In this document: positions 51,782-61,670 of the stretch, one piece after another
Numbering within the stretch: the first letter of the stretch is position 1
Layout of the letters: every line of letters starts with the position of its first letter
NCBI GenBank assembly: GCA_947625305.1
Contig: CANQNW010000006.1
Span: 44,789-108,788 of the forward strand
DNA length: 64,000 bases
Direction: 5' to 3'
Source of the DNA: Candidatus Gastranaerophilales bacterium
GTDB lineage: Bacteria > Cyanobacteriota > Vampirovibrionia > Gastranaerophilales > Gastranaerophilaceae
Made by a program: the position numbers and the translations under genes
Notes under the pieces: generated by a model
Databases searched by the model: none
The model's input: the letters and a program-made list of their open reading frames with translations, nothing else
Told to the model about the DNA's origin: nothing

Positions 51782-53917
51782 TTATTGGCAATTAGCAGCT
51801 TCTTCTTCGGTTACGCCTTTAATTGTTAAGCTTACTTTGCCTCTGTCATCAATTTTAATTATTTTAACAATAACTTCATCGCCGACATTCAATCTGCCTT
51901 CTATTGTATCTATTCTTTCTTTGCAGACTTGAGAAATGTGTACCATACCGTCTTTACCGGGTGCAAGTTCTACGAATGCTCCGAATTGAACAATTTTAAC
52001 GACTTTACCTTTGCATACCAAACCTTCAACGGGTTTAAATGTCATTTGGTTAATCATTTTCATTGCAATATCGGCACCTTCTTTATCGTTAGATGTTATT
52101 GTTACACGGCCGTCATCCTGAATATCAATTTCTGCGCCCGAGGCATCAATAATTCCTCTGATATTTTTACCGCCGGGGCCGATTACAGTTCCAATATCCT
52201 CAACGGGAATTGTCATTGTAAATATTCTTGGTGCAAACGGTGATAATTCTTTAGCAGGTTCTGATATTACTTCTCTCATTTTTGATAAGATATGAAGTCT
52301 GCCTTCTTTTGCTTGCGCTAATGCTCTTCTTAATGTGTCATTAGCAATTCCTTTTGCTTTCATATCCATTTGAAGTGCTGTTATACCGTCATCGTTACCT
52401 GTTACTTTAAAGTCCATATCGCCTAAGAAATCTTCAATACCTTGAATATCGGTTAATACAACGGGTTCTCTTCCGGGTTCCGTTATCATACCCATTGCAA
52501 CTCCGCCAATCATACATTTAACGGGAACACCTGCATTCATTAAAGCCATTGAACTTCCGCAGGTTGACCCCATTGATGTTGAACCGTTTGATTCAAGTAC
52601 ATCAGAGGTTACTCTTATTGTATACCCGAATTCTTCTTGAGAGGGAAGTGCTGGAACATTTGCTCTTTCCGCTAAGTTCCCGTGACCTACTTCACGTCTT
52701 CCGGGGCCTCTTAGTGCTTTTACTTCACCGACTGAAAATCCGGGGAATATATATTTATGCATGTATGTTTTTTCTGTTTCAGGGTCAACACCATCAAGTT
52801 CCTGTTTCATGCCGGGACCTGCAAGTGTAGCTACCGAAAGTATTTGAGTTTGACCTCTTGTAAATACCGCACTTCCGTGTGCTCTTGGAATAACACCGAC
52901 TTCGCACCAGATTGGTCTTACTTCGTTTGGTTTTCTTCCGTCGGCTCTAACACCTTCATCAAGAATCATCGCACGCATTATTTTCTTTTCTGCAGCTTTA
53001 AATTCTTCAGCAACAAAGTCGATACCTGTTTCTTCCATTATTTGATTAATGTAATGGTCTTCGCCTAAAGCTTCAACTTTTTCTTTTACAAGCTTTTTAG
53101 CTTCATCAAGTTTATTTTGTCTGTATGTTCTGTCGAAATTATGATATGCGTCAAATATCATATCGTGAGCGGTTTCGTTAATTATATTTTTTAATTCCGT
53201 TGTATCATACGGATTAACAAATTCTTGTCTTTCAACTCCGCATTCTTTTGCAAATTGTAATTGGGCTTCACATTGTTTTTTGATTTCAACTTGTGCAAAT
53301 TCAACGGCTTCCATAATATCGTCTTCCGTAACGAATTTACATCCTGCTTCAACCATAATTACACTGTCATGTGTACCTGCTACAACTATATCCAAGTCTG
53401 ATTTATCAGCTTCTTGGTGTGTAGGGTTAGCTATAAGCTTTCCGTCGAGTTTAGAAACTCTCACTGCTCCGATTGGGCCTTCAAACGGTGCGCCTGATAA
53501 CATTAATGCGCATGATGCACCGAGCATTGCAAGTGTATCAGGTTGATTTACCTGATCATAGCTGAATAGCTGAGCAACTATTTGAATATCATTTCTGTAT
53601 CCTTTTGGGAACAGTGGTCTTAGTGGTCTGTCTATTAATCTTGAAATAAGGATTGCTTTATCGCTTGCCTTACCTTCGCTTCTGTTATAACCGCCCGGAA
53701 TTCTTCCTATAGCGGACATTCTTTCTTCATAATCAATTAATAACGGGAAAAAATCTATTCCAACTCTCGGCTCGGGGCTTACACAACAATGTACAAATAG
53801 CATTGTATCTCCGCATCTTACCGTAACTGAGCTGGTAGCTGATTTTGCATACTTGCCCGTTTCAATGGTTACTGTCTTTTCACCAACGGGAATCTCAATT
53901 TTCTTTGTTTCTACCAT
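51782..53917 (-). CDS. pnp: Polyribonucleotide nucleotidyltransferase (PNPase)
   Basis: This 711-residue protein has the standard PNPase layout: RNase PH 1, helical linker, RNase PH 2 with TSDVLESNGSTSMGSTCG and the DIQGIEDFLGDMDFKVTGN catalytic block, a KH domain (GPGGKNIRGIIDASG) and an S1 domain (GAFVELAPGKDGMVHISQ). It is a 3'-5' phosphorolytic exoribonuclease of the RNA degradosome. The mRNA leader is short; in some bacteria pnp regulates itself through its leader, but no long hairpin is seen here. Confidence 0.98.
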   Translation of the reverse strand: MVETKKIEIPVGEKTVTIETGKYAKSATSSVTVRCGDTMLFVHCCVSPEPRVGIDFFPLLIDYEERMSAIGRIPGGYNRSEGKASDKAILISRLIDRPLRPLFPKGYRNDIQIVAQLFSYDQVNQPDTLAMLGASCALMLSGAPFEGPIGAVRVSKLDGKLIANPTHQEADKSDLDIVVAGTHDSVIMVEAGCKFVTEDDIMEAVEFAQVEIKKQCEAQLQFAKECGVERQEFVNPYDTTELKNIINETAHDMIFDAYHNFDRTYRQNKLDEAKKLVKEKVEALGEDHYINQIMEETGIDFVAEEFKAAEKKIMRAMILDEGVRADGRKPNEVRPIWCEVGVIPRAHGSAVFTRGQTQILSVATLAGPGMKQELDGVDPETEKTYMHKYIFPGFSVGEVKALRGPGRREVGHGNLAERANVPALPSQEEFGYTIRVTSDVLESNGSTSMGSTCGSSMALMNAGVPVKCMIGGVAMGMITEPGREPVVLTDIQGIEDFLGDMDFKVTGNDDGITALQMDMKAKGIANDTLRRALAQAKEGRLHILSKMREVISEPAKELSPFAPRIFTMTIPVEDIGTVIGPGGKNIRGIIDASGAEIDIQDDGRVTITSNDKEGADIAMKMINQMTFKPVEGLVCKGKVVKIVQFGAFVELAPGKDGMVHISQVCKERIDTIEGRLNVGDEVIVKIIKIDDRGKVSLTIKGVTEEEAANCQ

Positions 53918-53982
53918 CTTTTTTCTCTTTTCTTTTTATACACTTCTATTTTCATTTTTGATTATATCTTAAACATTTTCTA

Positions 53983-54021
53983 TTGTGTAATTTTTTATAT
54001 TTATTGTTATAATTTATAAAT
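53983..54021 (+). promoter_or_regulatory. Leaderless promoter of rsgA
   Basis: TTGTGT (53983-53988), 19-bp spacer, TATAAT (54008-54013), 8 nt, then ATG at 54022. The gap is AT-only and has no Shine-Dalgarno. Confidence 0.55.
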
Positions 54022-55029
54022 ATGATAGGTCGTGTTATAAAGATATTTTCTGACTTTTATTATGTTGAGACTGACTTTGGGATTGTTGAGTCTAAATTAA
54101 GGACTGTTTTAAAAAAGCAAAATCAGGAAATTTATACGGGAGATTTTGTTGAACTTGAGCAGTTTGATAAAAATTCAATGCAGGCTTTTATATCAGCTGT
54201 TAAGAATAGAGAAAACCTGATTACCCGTCCGAAGGTAGCTAATATATCTCAAGTTATTATTGTGTCTGCTCTAAAAGAACCTGATTTAAGTTTTGAACAA
54301 TTAGACAGGTATATTGCTCATTGCGAGTATCACAATATAAAACCTGTATTATGTTTTAATAAAGAAGACATTGATGATTTATCAGATTTAAAACAGAAAA
54401 TAGTAAATACATATTCAAATCTAAACTATGACATAATGTTTACTTCTGCTCTTAAAAGAACGGGAATTGATGAGTTAAGACCTGTTTTAAAGTCTAACAC
54501 GACAATATTGTGCGGGCAGTCAGGGGTTGGAAAATCTTCTTTAATTAATGCTATATTTAATGAAACTAAGTTGAGAACACTTCCTGTCAGCGATAAAACA
54601 AAAAGAGGTGTTCATACAACAAGGCACTGCGAATTAATTCAGCTTGAGGCTGATACTTTTATTGTTGACACCCCGGGTTTTTCTCATTTAAAATTTGATT
54701 TTCTTCTGCCTTGTGATGTTCAAAATCTTTTCGCAGAATTTAATGATAAAAAAATAAAATGCAAGTTTAAAAATTGTCTTCATATTAATGAAGACGGATG
54801 CGGTGCTGAAAAAATCAAAAAAAATATGTCAGAAAGCAGATTTGACAGCTATGTTAAATTTGTAAATGAAGCTAAGGAATATGAATTTAAAATTTCTAAA
54901 TCTTCAATAAAAAAAGAAACAAGTGTTAAATATAATAAAAATAAATTAATGACAAAAATTTCAAATAAAAAAAGAAATTTATCGAGAAAAACAATTAATC
55001 AAAATATAAATATAGAAGAGACAATTTAA
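54022..55029 (+). CDS. rsgA: Ribosome small-subunit-dependent GTPase A
   Basis: This 335-residue circularly permuted GTPase helps mature the 30S subunit. The N-terminal OB domain is followed by FNKED (G4), GQSGVGKSSLIN (G1), RGVHTTRHC (G2) and VDTPGF (G3). The zinc domain is present (CKFKNCLHINEDGCGAE). The C-terminal tail is unusually Lys-rich and about 40 residues longer than the core needs. It is first gene of the operon, directly joined to ispA (1-nt gap). Confidence 0.95.
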   Translation: MIGRVIKIFSDFYYVETDFGIVESKLRTVLKKQNQEIYTGDFVELEQFDKNSMQAFISAVKNRENLITRPKVANISQVIIVSALKEPDLSFEQLDRYIAHCEYHNIKPVLCFNKEDIDDLSDLKQKIVNTYSNLNYDIMFTSALKRTGIDELRPVLKSNTTILCGQSGVGKSSLINAIFNETKLRTLPVSDKTKRGVHTTRHCELIQLEADTFIVDTPGFSHLKFDFLLPCDVQNLFAEFNDKKIKCKFKNCLHINEDGCGAEKIKKNMSESRFDSYVKFVNEAKEYEFKISKSSIKKETSVKYNKNKLMTKISNKKRNLSRKTINQNINIEETI

Positions 55030-55030
55030 A

Positions 55031-55927
55031 ATGGAAAAATCAGCAAAATTAAGATTTGATGAATTAAGACAAATAGTAGAAAAGCATTTAGATAAATATA
55101 TTGAGGTTTTATATCCTGAGAGTATTTATAAATCTATGAGATATTCAATGCTTGCGGGCGGAAAAAGATTAAGGCCCGTTATGGCTATAGAAACGGCATC
55201 ATTATTTAATGTTCCTCTTGAAAGTGTAATTCCTTCAGCTTGCGCAATAGAAATGCTGCATTGCCAAAGTTTAATACATGATGATTTACCCTGCATGGAT
55301 AATGATGATTTCAGAAGAGGAAAACCTTCAAATCATAAGGTGTTTGGCGAGGCAATAGCAACACTGGCGGGTGATGCGCTTTTAAGTTTTGCTCCTAAAT
55401 TAATTATTAATAAAACTCCTAAAACAGTTGAGAGTGAAATTATCTTAAATGTTCTAAACGAATTTTTTATAGCTGCGGGTGTTGACGGTATTATTTCAGG
55501 TCAGGTTGTTGATTTAGAATCTGAAAAAAAACAAATTACAGATGAAACTTTGAATTATTTATATGAATATAAAACCGCAAAGCTTTTTAAACTGGCGGTA
55601 AGAACGGGAGCAATTATCGGAAAGGCCTCTAAACAAGAACTTGATGATTTAACATTGTTTGCCCAATACTTTGGGCATGCGTTTCAAATATATGATGATA
55701 TATTAGATGTTACTTCTACTCTTGAAGAATTAGGTAAAACCCCGGGTAAAGACCTTGCAGAACAAAAATCCACATATGTTTCAATGCACGGTCTTAATGA
55801 TGCAAAAAAACAAGCACTATTCCTTTGTGATAAAGCTTGTGATATACTTAAAATACATAATATTAATTCTGAAATTTTAACAGGGATTGTAAAAAATATT
55901 TCCGAGGGGCTGGAGAAATGTTCTTAA
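55031..55927 (+). CDS. ispA: Polyprenyl synthetase (farnesyl/geranylgeranyl diphosphate synthase type)
   Basis: This 298-residue prenyltransferase has FARM HDDLPCMDNDDFRRG, the second aspartate motif YDDILDVT and LAGGKRLRPV. It condenses IPP with allylic diphosphates. The chain length cannot be fixed by eye, though the aligned length and two-residue insertion in the first motif fit short-chain FPP/GGPP synthases of the IspA group. It overlaps the next gene by 10 nt. Confidence 0.9.
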   Translation: MEKSAKLRFDELRQIVEKHLDKYIEVLYPESIYKSMRYSMLAGGKRLRPVMAIETASLFNVPLESVIPSACAIEMLHCQSLIHDDLPCMDNDDFRRGKPSNHKVFGEAIATLAGDALLSFAPKLIINKTPKTVESEIILNVLNEFFIAAGVDGIISGQVVDLESEKKQITDETLNYLYEYKTAKLFKLAVRTGAIIGKASKQELDDLTLFAQYFGHAFQIYDDILDVTSTLEELGKTPGKDLAEQKSTYVSMHGLNDAKKQALFLCDKACDILKIHNINSEILTGIVKNISEGLEKCS

Positions 55928-56367
55928 ATACAAGTTATGAAATAATTTTAAATGGTATAGAAGCTGCTATTGTTGCTCAGCTTTTAAAGTTTATCGGGCA
56001 TGTGCTGATAAAAAAGAAAGTTGATTTTCAGGTGCTTGCAACAACAGGAGGTATGCCAAGTGCTCATACTGCAGGTGTTGTAGCACTTTCATCTACGGTT
56101 GGTATTATTTGCGGATTTGATTCGGTTGAATTTGCAATAGCTTTAGGTTATGCACTTGTTGTAATGTATGATGCGGCAGGACTTAGAAGGTCAACGGGAA
56201 AAATTGCAGCCTGCTTAAATAAAATTCGCGACGACTTTTACGCATCGGGTCAAATGCCCGCTGAAAGGCTTAAAGAACTTTTAGGTCATACCCCGTTTGA
56301 AGTTTTTGTCGGTGCTTTATTGGGTATTTATATTGCGTTTATGAATCACTTTTACTTATTTCAATAG
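55918..56367 (+). CDS. Divergent PAP2-family membrane phosphatase
   Basis: This 149-residue protein has the divergent PAP2 signature TGGMPSAHTAGVVAL and DAAGLRRSTGKIA. Four membrane segments are likely. Related proteins are thought to be acid phosphatases, possibly acting on prenyl or lipid phosphates, which fits the position after ispA. The start overlaps the ispA end by 10 nt, with GAGGGGCTGGAG upstream. Confidence 0.88.
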   Translation: MFLNTSYEIILNGIEAAIVAQLLKFIGHVLIKKKVDFQVLATTGGMPSAHTAGVVALSSTVGIICGFDSVEFAIALGYALVVMYDAAGLRRSTGKIAACLNKIRDDFYASGQMPAERLKELLGHTPFEVFVGALLGIYIAFMNHFYLFQ

Positions 56368-56373
56368 GCGGTA

Positions 56374-58056
56374 ATGAATAATTTAGAGTTTTTAAATAAT
56401 TATATTGAGCCCGTATGTGCTTTTCTTGATAATCAAATTATTTTTAAAAATAAAAGCTTTATTAATACTTTTAATAATTATTCATCATTAGATAGATTTA
56501 AAAAACAGTTTAATTTTAATTTATGTTTTTTATCATCAGAGAATATTGCAAATTTAACACCAATTGATATTCTTTTAAAATCAAGAGAAAACTTTCACAC
56601 TATTTGTACTTTTCAAAATAAAAACGGTGAATATATATATTATTATATTTATACGTTTAAATATTTAAATTATATAATTGCGGTATTTAAGGATATTACA
56701 AGCGAAAACTCTCTTGAAAATTATAGAAAAAACTATTATGAACTTGAAGAAAAGTATAAACAGGGACAAAAAGATGCCGAAAAATATTCCAAACTTCAAG
56801 AGCATGCTCAGGCTCAAGTTTTAAAAATGGCTATTATTAACAGGCTTTCCCTTGTAATAAGAGAAACAAATAATATTGAAACAATATTATCCTCCGCATT
56901 AGGCGAAATTAATAATCTTTTAGGCTCATATAAAACATACTTTTCAGTTAAAAACAAAAATAATTTTAAAATAAAATATATAATTCCGTCAGACGAAAGT
57001 GAAATAAATCGAGAAACAAGTTATGAAAAGGATGTTTTAGATAGGATAAAAAATAAAAATATTGCTGTATCGAGTTGTTTAAAAGAGTATACTAATTCTA
57101 AAACTATTCTGCAAAGCGGAATTACAAGAATAATAATTCCTATATACAATAAAAATAAGCTTTTAGGTATAATTGTTACACTTACAAGGCAGAAATTTAA
57201 ACTTGAAGATAATATTGAAATTTTAGAATCAATATCTGTTCAGCTTTCAAGTTCTTTAATTCAATCAGGGTTAATAGAACAGCTGAACAAAAAAAATAAA
57301 AAATTGGAAAAAACTTTATCTCAATTAAAAGAAACTCAGGTTCAGTTAATAAATACGGAAAAAATGGCATCAATAGGGCAATTGGTTTCGGGAATTGCAC
57401 ATGAAATTAATACTCCGCTGGCTTCTATCAGTTCTAATACTTCAATGATAAGTAAACTTATAAATTCACAAAATAGTACCGATGAAAAAAAGACCGAACT
57501 TTTAAAGGAATTAAATGATATTAACCTAGAGGCATCAAGACGGATATCTGATATTGTCCTGTCTTTAAAAAGATTTGTAAGGCTTGATGAGGCGCAGTTT
57601 CAAGAGGCTGATATTAATAATGAACTCGATTTAACGCTAAAATTAATGGCGCATGAATTAAAAAATAATATAAAAGTCATAAAGTATTATTCTAAACTTC
57701 CGCCGATATTGTGCAGTGTGAATATGTTAAATCAAGTATTTATGAATTTACTTGTTAATGCATGCCACAGTATAAATGAAAAAAGTGCAGAAGGTGAAAT
57801 TACAATTACAACGGCAATTATTAACGGAAATTTACAAGTAAAAATAAAAGATAACGGCATCGGAATAAAAAAAGAAATTCAAAATAAAATATTTAATGCA
57901 GGTTTTACAACAAAAAAATCCGGGCTCGGTACAGGTTTAGGTTTGGCTATATCTAAAAAAATCGTAGAACTTCATAAAGGAAATATAAGTTTTATATCAA
58001 AAGAAAATCAAGGTTCCGAGTTTACTGTTTCAATACCGATTAACAAGCATGCATAG
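56374..58056 (+). CDS. Cytoplasmic sensor histidine kinase
   Basis: The protein has 560 residues. The N-terminal part (1-115) is PAS-like. A coiled-coil linker (YELEEKYKQGQKDAEKY) and a GAF-like domain (about 150-300) follow, then a second coiled coil and the HisKA domain with the phospho-acceptor His in QLVSGIAHEINTPLAS. The HATPase domain has N box NLLVNACHSI, G1 IKDNGIGI and G2 KSGLGTGLGLAISKK. There are no membrane helices, so it senses an internal cue. Its partner may be the orphan regulators at 19735 or 22598; no regulator is adjacent. Confidence 0.92.
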   Translation: MNNLEFLNNYIEPVCAFLDNQIIFKNKSFINTFNNYSSLDRFKKQFNFNLCFLSSENIANLTPIDILLKSRENFHTICTFQNKNGEYIYYYIYTFKYLNYIIAVFKDITSENSLENYRKNYYELEEKYKQGQKDAEKYSKLQEHAQAQVLKMAIINRLSLVIRETNNIETILSSALGEINNLLGSYKTYFSVKNKNNFKIKYIIPSDESEINRETSYEKDVLDRIKNKNIAVSSCLKEYTNSKTILQSGITRIIIPIYNKNKLLGIIVTLTRQKFKLEDNIEILESISVQLSSSLIQSGLIEQLNKKNKKLEKTLSQLKETQVQLINTEKMASIGQLVSGIAHEINTPLASISSNTSMISKLINSQNSTDEKKTELLKELNDINLEASRRISDIVLSLKRFVRLDEAQFQEADINNELDLTLKLMAHELKNNIKVIKYYSKLPPILCSVNMLNQVFMNLLVNACHSINEKSAEGEITITTAIINGNLQVKIKDNGIGIKKEIQNKIFNAGFTTKKSGLGTGLGLAISKKIVELHKGNISFISKENQGSEFTVSIPINKHA

Positions 58057-58095
58057 AAATTTTTTTATTATATAATTTCAATATGTGAGGTATAT

Positions 58096-59337
58096 ATGTC
58101 AATAAAAGCACCAAAAGGAACAAAAGATATACTGCCTGATGAAGTTGTAAATTGGCAGTTTATTGAACAAAAAGCAAGTGAAATTTTTAATAAATATAAT
58201 GTAAAGGAAATCAGAACTCCGATTTTTGAAGATACAAACCTATTTGAACGGGGAGTTGGAGATACAACAGATATCGTTAATAAAGAAATGTATACATTTA
58301 TAAAAAGCGACAGAAGTTTAACACTTCGCCCCGAAAATACCGCAGGTGTTGTAAGAGCATATCTTGAACATAATATGTACAGGGAAAGCCCTCCGCTAAA
58401 GTTTTGGTACTTCGGGCCAATGTTCAGATATGAAAGACCTCAAGCCGGCAGACAAAGACAGTTTCATCAAATAGGGGTAGAAATGTTTGGTGTACAAGAT
58501 GCTTCTATTGATGCTGAATGTATTATGATGGCAGTAGAATTTTTAAAGTCAATCGGGCTTGATAATTTAACGGTGGAACTTAACTCAATAGGGTGTAATT
58601 CTTGCAGAACTGAGTTTAAAGAACAGCTTAAAAAGAATATTGCTCCTTTTTTAAATGACTTATGCGATGACTGCAAGAGCAGATATGAAAAAAATCCTTT
58701 GAGAATTCTTGATTGTAAAAATGAAACTTGCAATAAGCTGTTTGATGAAAATAATTTAAAAAAGAAATTAAGCAGAATTGAATTATGCCCCGAGTGTTCA
58801 ACGCATTATGAAAAATTAAAAAAATATTTAAATGAATTGAAAATAAAATATGTTGAAAATCCCTTTCTGGTAAGAGGTTTAGACTATTATACAAAGACTG
58901 TATTTGAAATAAAATCTGAAAGTTTGGGCTCTCAAAATGCAGTATGCGGTGGCGGAAGATATGATAATCTTGTGGAAACATTAGGCGGGCCTCATACTCC
59001 TGCTATCGGCTGGGCAATGGGTGTTGAAAGGTTAAATGCGCTTATTCCTCAGAAAAATGATGGATTAATTGATTTTTATGTTGTTTCCGATAACCAAATT
59101 GAAGCTGTAAAATTAACTTCCGAATTGAGGAATAAAGGATTTAAAGCTGAGTTTGATTATAATACCAGAAAATTTGCAAAACAGCTTGAAAAAGCATCTA
59201 AAATTGCAGAGTTTGCTCTAATAATAGGTGAAGATGAGTTACAAAACGGCTTTTATACGGTTAAAAATTTAAAAACCTCCAATCAGGAAAAAATGACATT
59301 TGAACAATTAATTTGTCCGAGTAAATTTTTACGATAA
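58096..59337 (+). CDS. hisS: Histidyl-tRNA synthetase
   Basis: This 413-residue class II synthetase has motif 2 (FRYERPQAGRQRQFHQIG), the histidine motif VRGLDYYTKTVFE and C-terminal anticodon domain. The insertion with CNSCRTEFK, LCDDCKSRY, LDCKNETC and LCPECS is the usual Cys-rich element of this family. GTGAGGTATAT precedes the ATG. It is followed by the structured GC-richer region. Confidence 0.97.
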   Translation: MSIKAPKGTKDILPDEVVNWQFIEQKASEIFNKYNVKEIRTPIFEDTNLFERGVGDTTDIVNKEMYTFIKSDRSLTLRPENTAGVVRAYLEHNMYRESPPLKFWYFGPMFRYERPQAGRQRQFHQIGVEMFGVQDASIDAECIMMAVEFLKSIGLDNLTVELNSIGCNSCRTEFKEQLKKNIAPFLNDLCDDCKSRYEKNPLRILDCKNETCNKLFDENNLKKKLSRIELCPECSTHYEKLKKYLNELKIKYVENPFLVRGLDYYTKTVFEIKSESLGSQNAVCGGGRYDNLVETLGGPHTPAIGWAMGVERLNALIPQKNDGLIDFYVVSDNQIEAVKLTSELRNKGFKAEFDYNTRKFAKQLEKASKIAEFALIIGEDELQNGFYTVKNLKTSNQEKMTFEQLICPSKFLR

Positions 59338-59520
59338 GCCGAAGGTTTGAGTAAAAATTTGCGAGTGGCATATTGAAAAGGTGAGCAACTTTACGGTTGC
59401 TAGGAGCGAAATTGCGGACGGACGAAGTCCGGTAAGCGAGGGCGAAAGCGACGACAAGGCGAAAGCCGAAGGAGCGAAACGACCGAGCATAAAGCAATTT
59501 CAAGACGGCAAGCGTAATGT
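59338..59520. other. GC-richer, highly structured intergenic region, candidate noncoding RNA or repeat element
   Basis: This stretch right after hisS has clearly more G and C than anything nearby. It contains a hairpin GCAAC-TTTACG-GTTGC (59385-59400), a long-range helix GAAATTGC/GCAATTTC (59408-59415 and 59494-59501), and inside it CGGAC-GAA-GTCCG (59419-59431) and GGC-GAAA-GCC (59458-59467). It also has repeated GGCGAAAGC and GGAGCGAAA units. Open frames cross it in both directions but none has a ribosome binding site or family features. It could be a structured RNA, a mobile small repeat or an mRNA 3' element. Confidence 0.5.
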
Positions 59521-59542
59521 TGCGACACTAGATTATATAATA

Positions 59543-59767
59543 TTAAAAAATAAAAGGTTTAACGGCAGAAAGTTCCTCGTATGTAGCACCTGCTTCGGTT
59601 AATTCCTCCGAGGTAATTCCAAACAAGCCGATTAAATTTCTTATTTCGGAATCAAGCGAGTTATTTCTTATACTTTTAATGACATTTTTAACGGCATCTG
59701 CTCTTTTTACGGAGGTAATATCTTTTTCTTTTGTTTTATTAAAACTTCTTCTTTTTGCTTTTCCCAT
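59543..59767 (-). CDS. Small basic protein, unknown
   Basis: The protein has 74 residues. The start is basic (GKAKRRSFNKTKEKD) and is followed by two helices (RADAVKNVIKSIRNNSLDS and NLIGLFGITSEELTEAG). The second resembles a helix-turn-helix-like or UBA-like packing (GITSEEL.EAGATYEEL). There is no Shine-Dalgarno; a TAATAT on the reverse strand 8 nt before the ATG suggests a leaderless mRNA. It is probably a real small gene because of its regular amphipathic pattern. Function unknown. Confidence 0.6.
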   Translation of the reverse strand: MGKAKRRSFNKTKEKDITSVKRADAVKNVIKSIRNNSLDSEIRNLIGLFGITSEELTEAGATYEELSAVKPFIF

Positions 59768-59912
59768 AATTTAAAATATTAATACAAAAATTAAAAAAAA
59801 ATATTGTTAAAATATGTAAATAATTTATTTTATTATTTTAAGTATAAGCAACTTTTTATTTTCTCGGAATTTATTTTCGTTGTAATATTTTAATGTAGTA
59901 AGGAGTATTTTA

Positions 59913-61484
59913 ATGAAAGTTTCAAATGTTCAAAGTTTTCAAAGCTTTAACGGAATAAAAGATAAATTTAAAACACATAAATTAAACAAAAAACCTCAAA
60001 TCGATTTTGATAAACATGAATACTATAATAAATATGTAGAAGAAGATATAAGAACCGGCACAATAGCATCTGCGGCTGCAGCTGCTGTTTTACTTGCAGG
60101 TGTGCTGGGGTCAGGAATTGCTCTTCATTCGGCAAGAAAACCTGTTAATCCTCCGGAAGTTTCAAAAATCCCTTCAGATGTAGCAGATAGTTCTTATGCA
60201 GATATGCCTTCACAGCAAGAATCTGATATGTTCTATGTTGATAATAAATTTGATGTAAAAAATAAAACAAATCCTACAGATAAATATGAATCTGAAGCTA
60301 AATCTGATTCTGACGATGAAGTAGTTGTCGAGCCTGCTTTAGAAGAAGGAAAAGCGCCAGAGCAAGAAGCAAAAGTAGAACAAGAAGTTTCTCAAAAATC
60401 AAAAAAAGCTAAAGAAACTGAAGATGTTGAATACATTGAAGAATCTGAAGTCATAGATGAACCGGAGGATGTAGAATATATTTACGAACCTGAAAATTCA
60501 AATCCGTTTGTAAATAATAATTTTATTAATCCTGAGATTAGTTTAGCTCCTCAATTCCCGCCTCCCTATGTTTGGAATCCGGAAATTTCCGATGGAAATG
60601 AAATTAATGAATCAAAAATGGAATTCAAAAGTCCATTTGACGGTAAAACTGTAAAAGAAACAGGCCGTGATGAAGTTGCGGGTTCCGTATTATTTGATGA
60701 CGGTTCAATTTTGGTTGAAAAATCAGGAATATTATATTCCGCAAATGGCATGTATGTAGATTTTAATGAATATATGGAGGAAGGCGAAGGCATGCCTGTT
60801 CCTATACATGTATCCAAATATAATACAGATTCATTTGTTTTTGATGATATTAAAATTGGTGATGAAACTTTTTATCCTATAGGAATGACAGAAGACGGAA
60901 ATGTTAAATTTAACGATGGGTCAATAGTAGATGTAAATACAGGATTAGTAATAAGAACAAACGGTTCTGTTTACCATTATATTACCGGTGATATGTTAAC
61001 AGGGCCCGTTAATGACAGCGAAATAGTAGTAGATAATGAAAAACCAAGATATCCTTATCCTGCATTTCCTACGTTTTATGATCCAATAACCGGTGAAGCA
61101 CATAAAGAAGTTGAAAGAACAAAAACTTCAATTATTTATGATGACGGTTCCGTATTTGATATTGCGACAGGGAAAACAACAAGACCTGACGGCTCTATCT
61201 GGGGCTATGGTCCTGTCTTATTGCAAGTTCCTGAAGACCCGAGCGGTCTAGCACCATACAAAGATGAAGAAAATAATGTTCATTATGCAATAGCATGTGA
61301 TGTTGAAAATAATACGGCTACATTTGATGATGAGTCAAAATTCTTTGTTGAAAACGGACTTTTAATAAAAGCTGATGGTTCAATGTGGTCTTGGAACGGT
61401 TGTACAACAACATTACCCGAAAGATTGCCGCAGGTTGAACCTGTTCCAGGAGATCCTCTTCCTCCTCCGAAAACAGAACCTTAA
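59913..61484 (+). CDS. Membrane-anchored surface-type protein with four DDGS repeats
   Basis: The protein has 523 residues. It starts M-K-V-S-N-V-Q-S-F-Q-S-F-N-G, the shared N-terminal signature, and has a cytoplasmic part to residue 49. One membrane helix (50-72, IASAAAAAVLLAGVLGSGIA) follows, then an acidic Pro/Glu/Lys spacer to about residue 200. Four copies of a beta repeat follow, each with D-D/E-[GE]-S then N-G/D-G-S (VLFDDGSIL, VKFNDGSIV, IIYDDGSVF, ATFDDESKFF), spaced about 65-80 residues. The C-terminus is Pro-rich. AAGGAG precedes the ATG and a terminator follows. It is architecturally parallel to the next gene. Function unknown; a cell-surface role is inferred. Confidence 0.72.
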   Translation: MKVSNVQSFQSFNGIKDKFKTHKLNKKPQIDFDKHEYYNKYVEEDIRTGTIASAAAAAVLLAGVLGSGIALHSARKPVNPPEVSKIPSDVADSSYADMPSQQESDMFYVDNKFDVKNKTNPTDKYESEAKSDSDDEVVVEPALEEGKAPEQEAKVEQEVSQKSKKAKETEDVEYIEESEVIDEPEDVEYIYEPENSNPFVNNNFINPEISLAPQFPPPYVWNPEISDGNEINESKMEFKSPFDGKTVKETGRDEVAGSVLFDDGSILVEKSGILYSANGMYVDFNEYMEEGEGMPVPIHVSKYNTDSFVFDDIKIGDETFYPIGMTEDGNVKFNDGSIVDVNTGLVIRTNGSVYHYITGDMLTGPVNDSEIVVDNEKPRYPYPAFPTFYDPITGEAHKEVERTKTSIIYDDGSVFDIATGKTTRPDGSIWGYGPVLLQVPEDPSGLAPYKDEENNVHYAIACDVENNTATFDDESKFFVENGLLIKADGSMWSWNGCTTTLPERLPQVEPVPGDPLPPPKTEP

Positions 61485-61502
61485 TATTATAAAATTTTTA
61501 TG

Positions 61503-61536
61503 AGCGGTCTTTTAAGTTTAAAAGACCGCTTTATAT
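61503..61536 (+). terminator. Terminator after the DDGS-repeat gene
   Basis: AGCGGTCTTTTAA pairs with TTAAAAGACCGCT (61503-61515 and 61518-61530), followed by TTATAT. Confidence 0.75.
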
Positions 61537-61670
61537 ATTGTTTTTAACAAAGTTCAGTTGTTTTGTAAATAAATGTAAATTTAATTGTAAATTTTGTTAG
61601 AATTTCGCAAAAAATAACTTTCAGGGTACTTTCGTTTGTATGATAATTTTTATAAGTAAGGAGTTAAAGC

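Noticed and set aside
59261..59503. 80-codon minus-strand frame across the hisS end
   Set aside because: Overlaps the end of hisS on the opposite strand and has no start signal or family features.
59381..59602. 73-codon plus-strand frame across the structured region after hisS
   Set aside because: The frame exists because of purine-rich structured sequence; no ribosome binding site, and it runs antisense into the small gene at 59543-59767.
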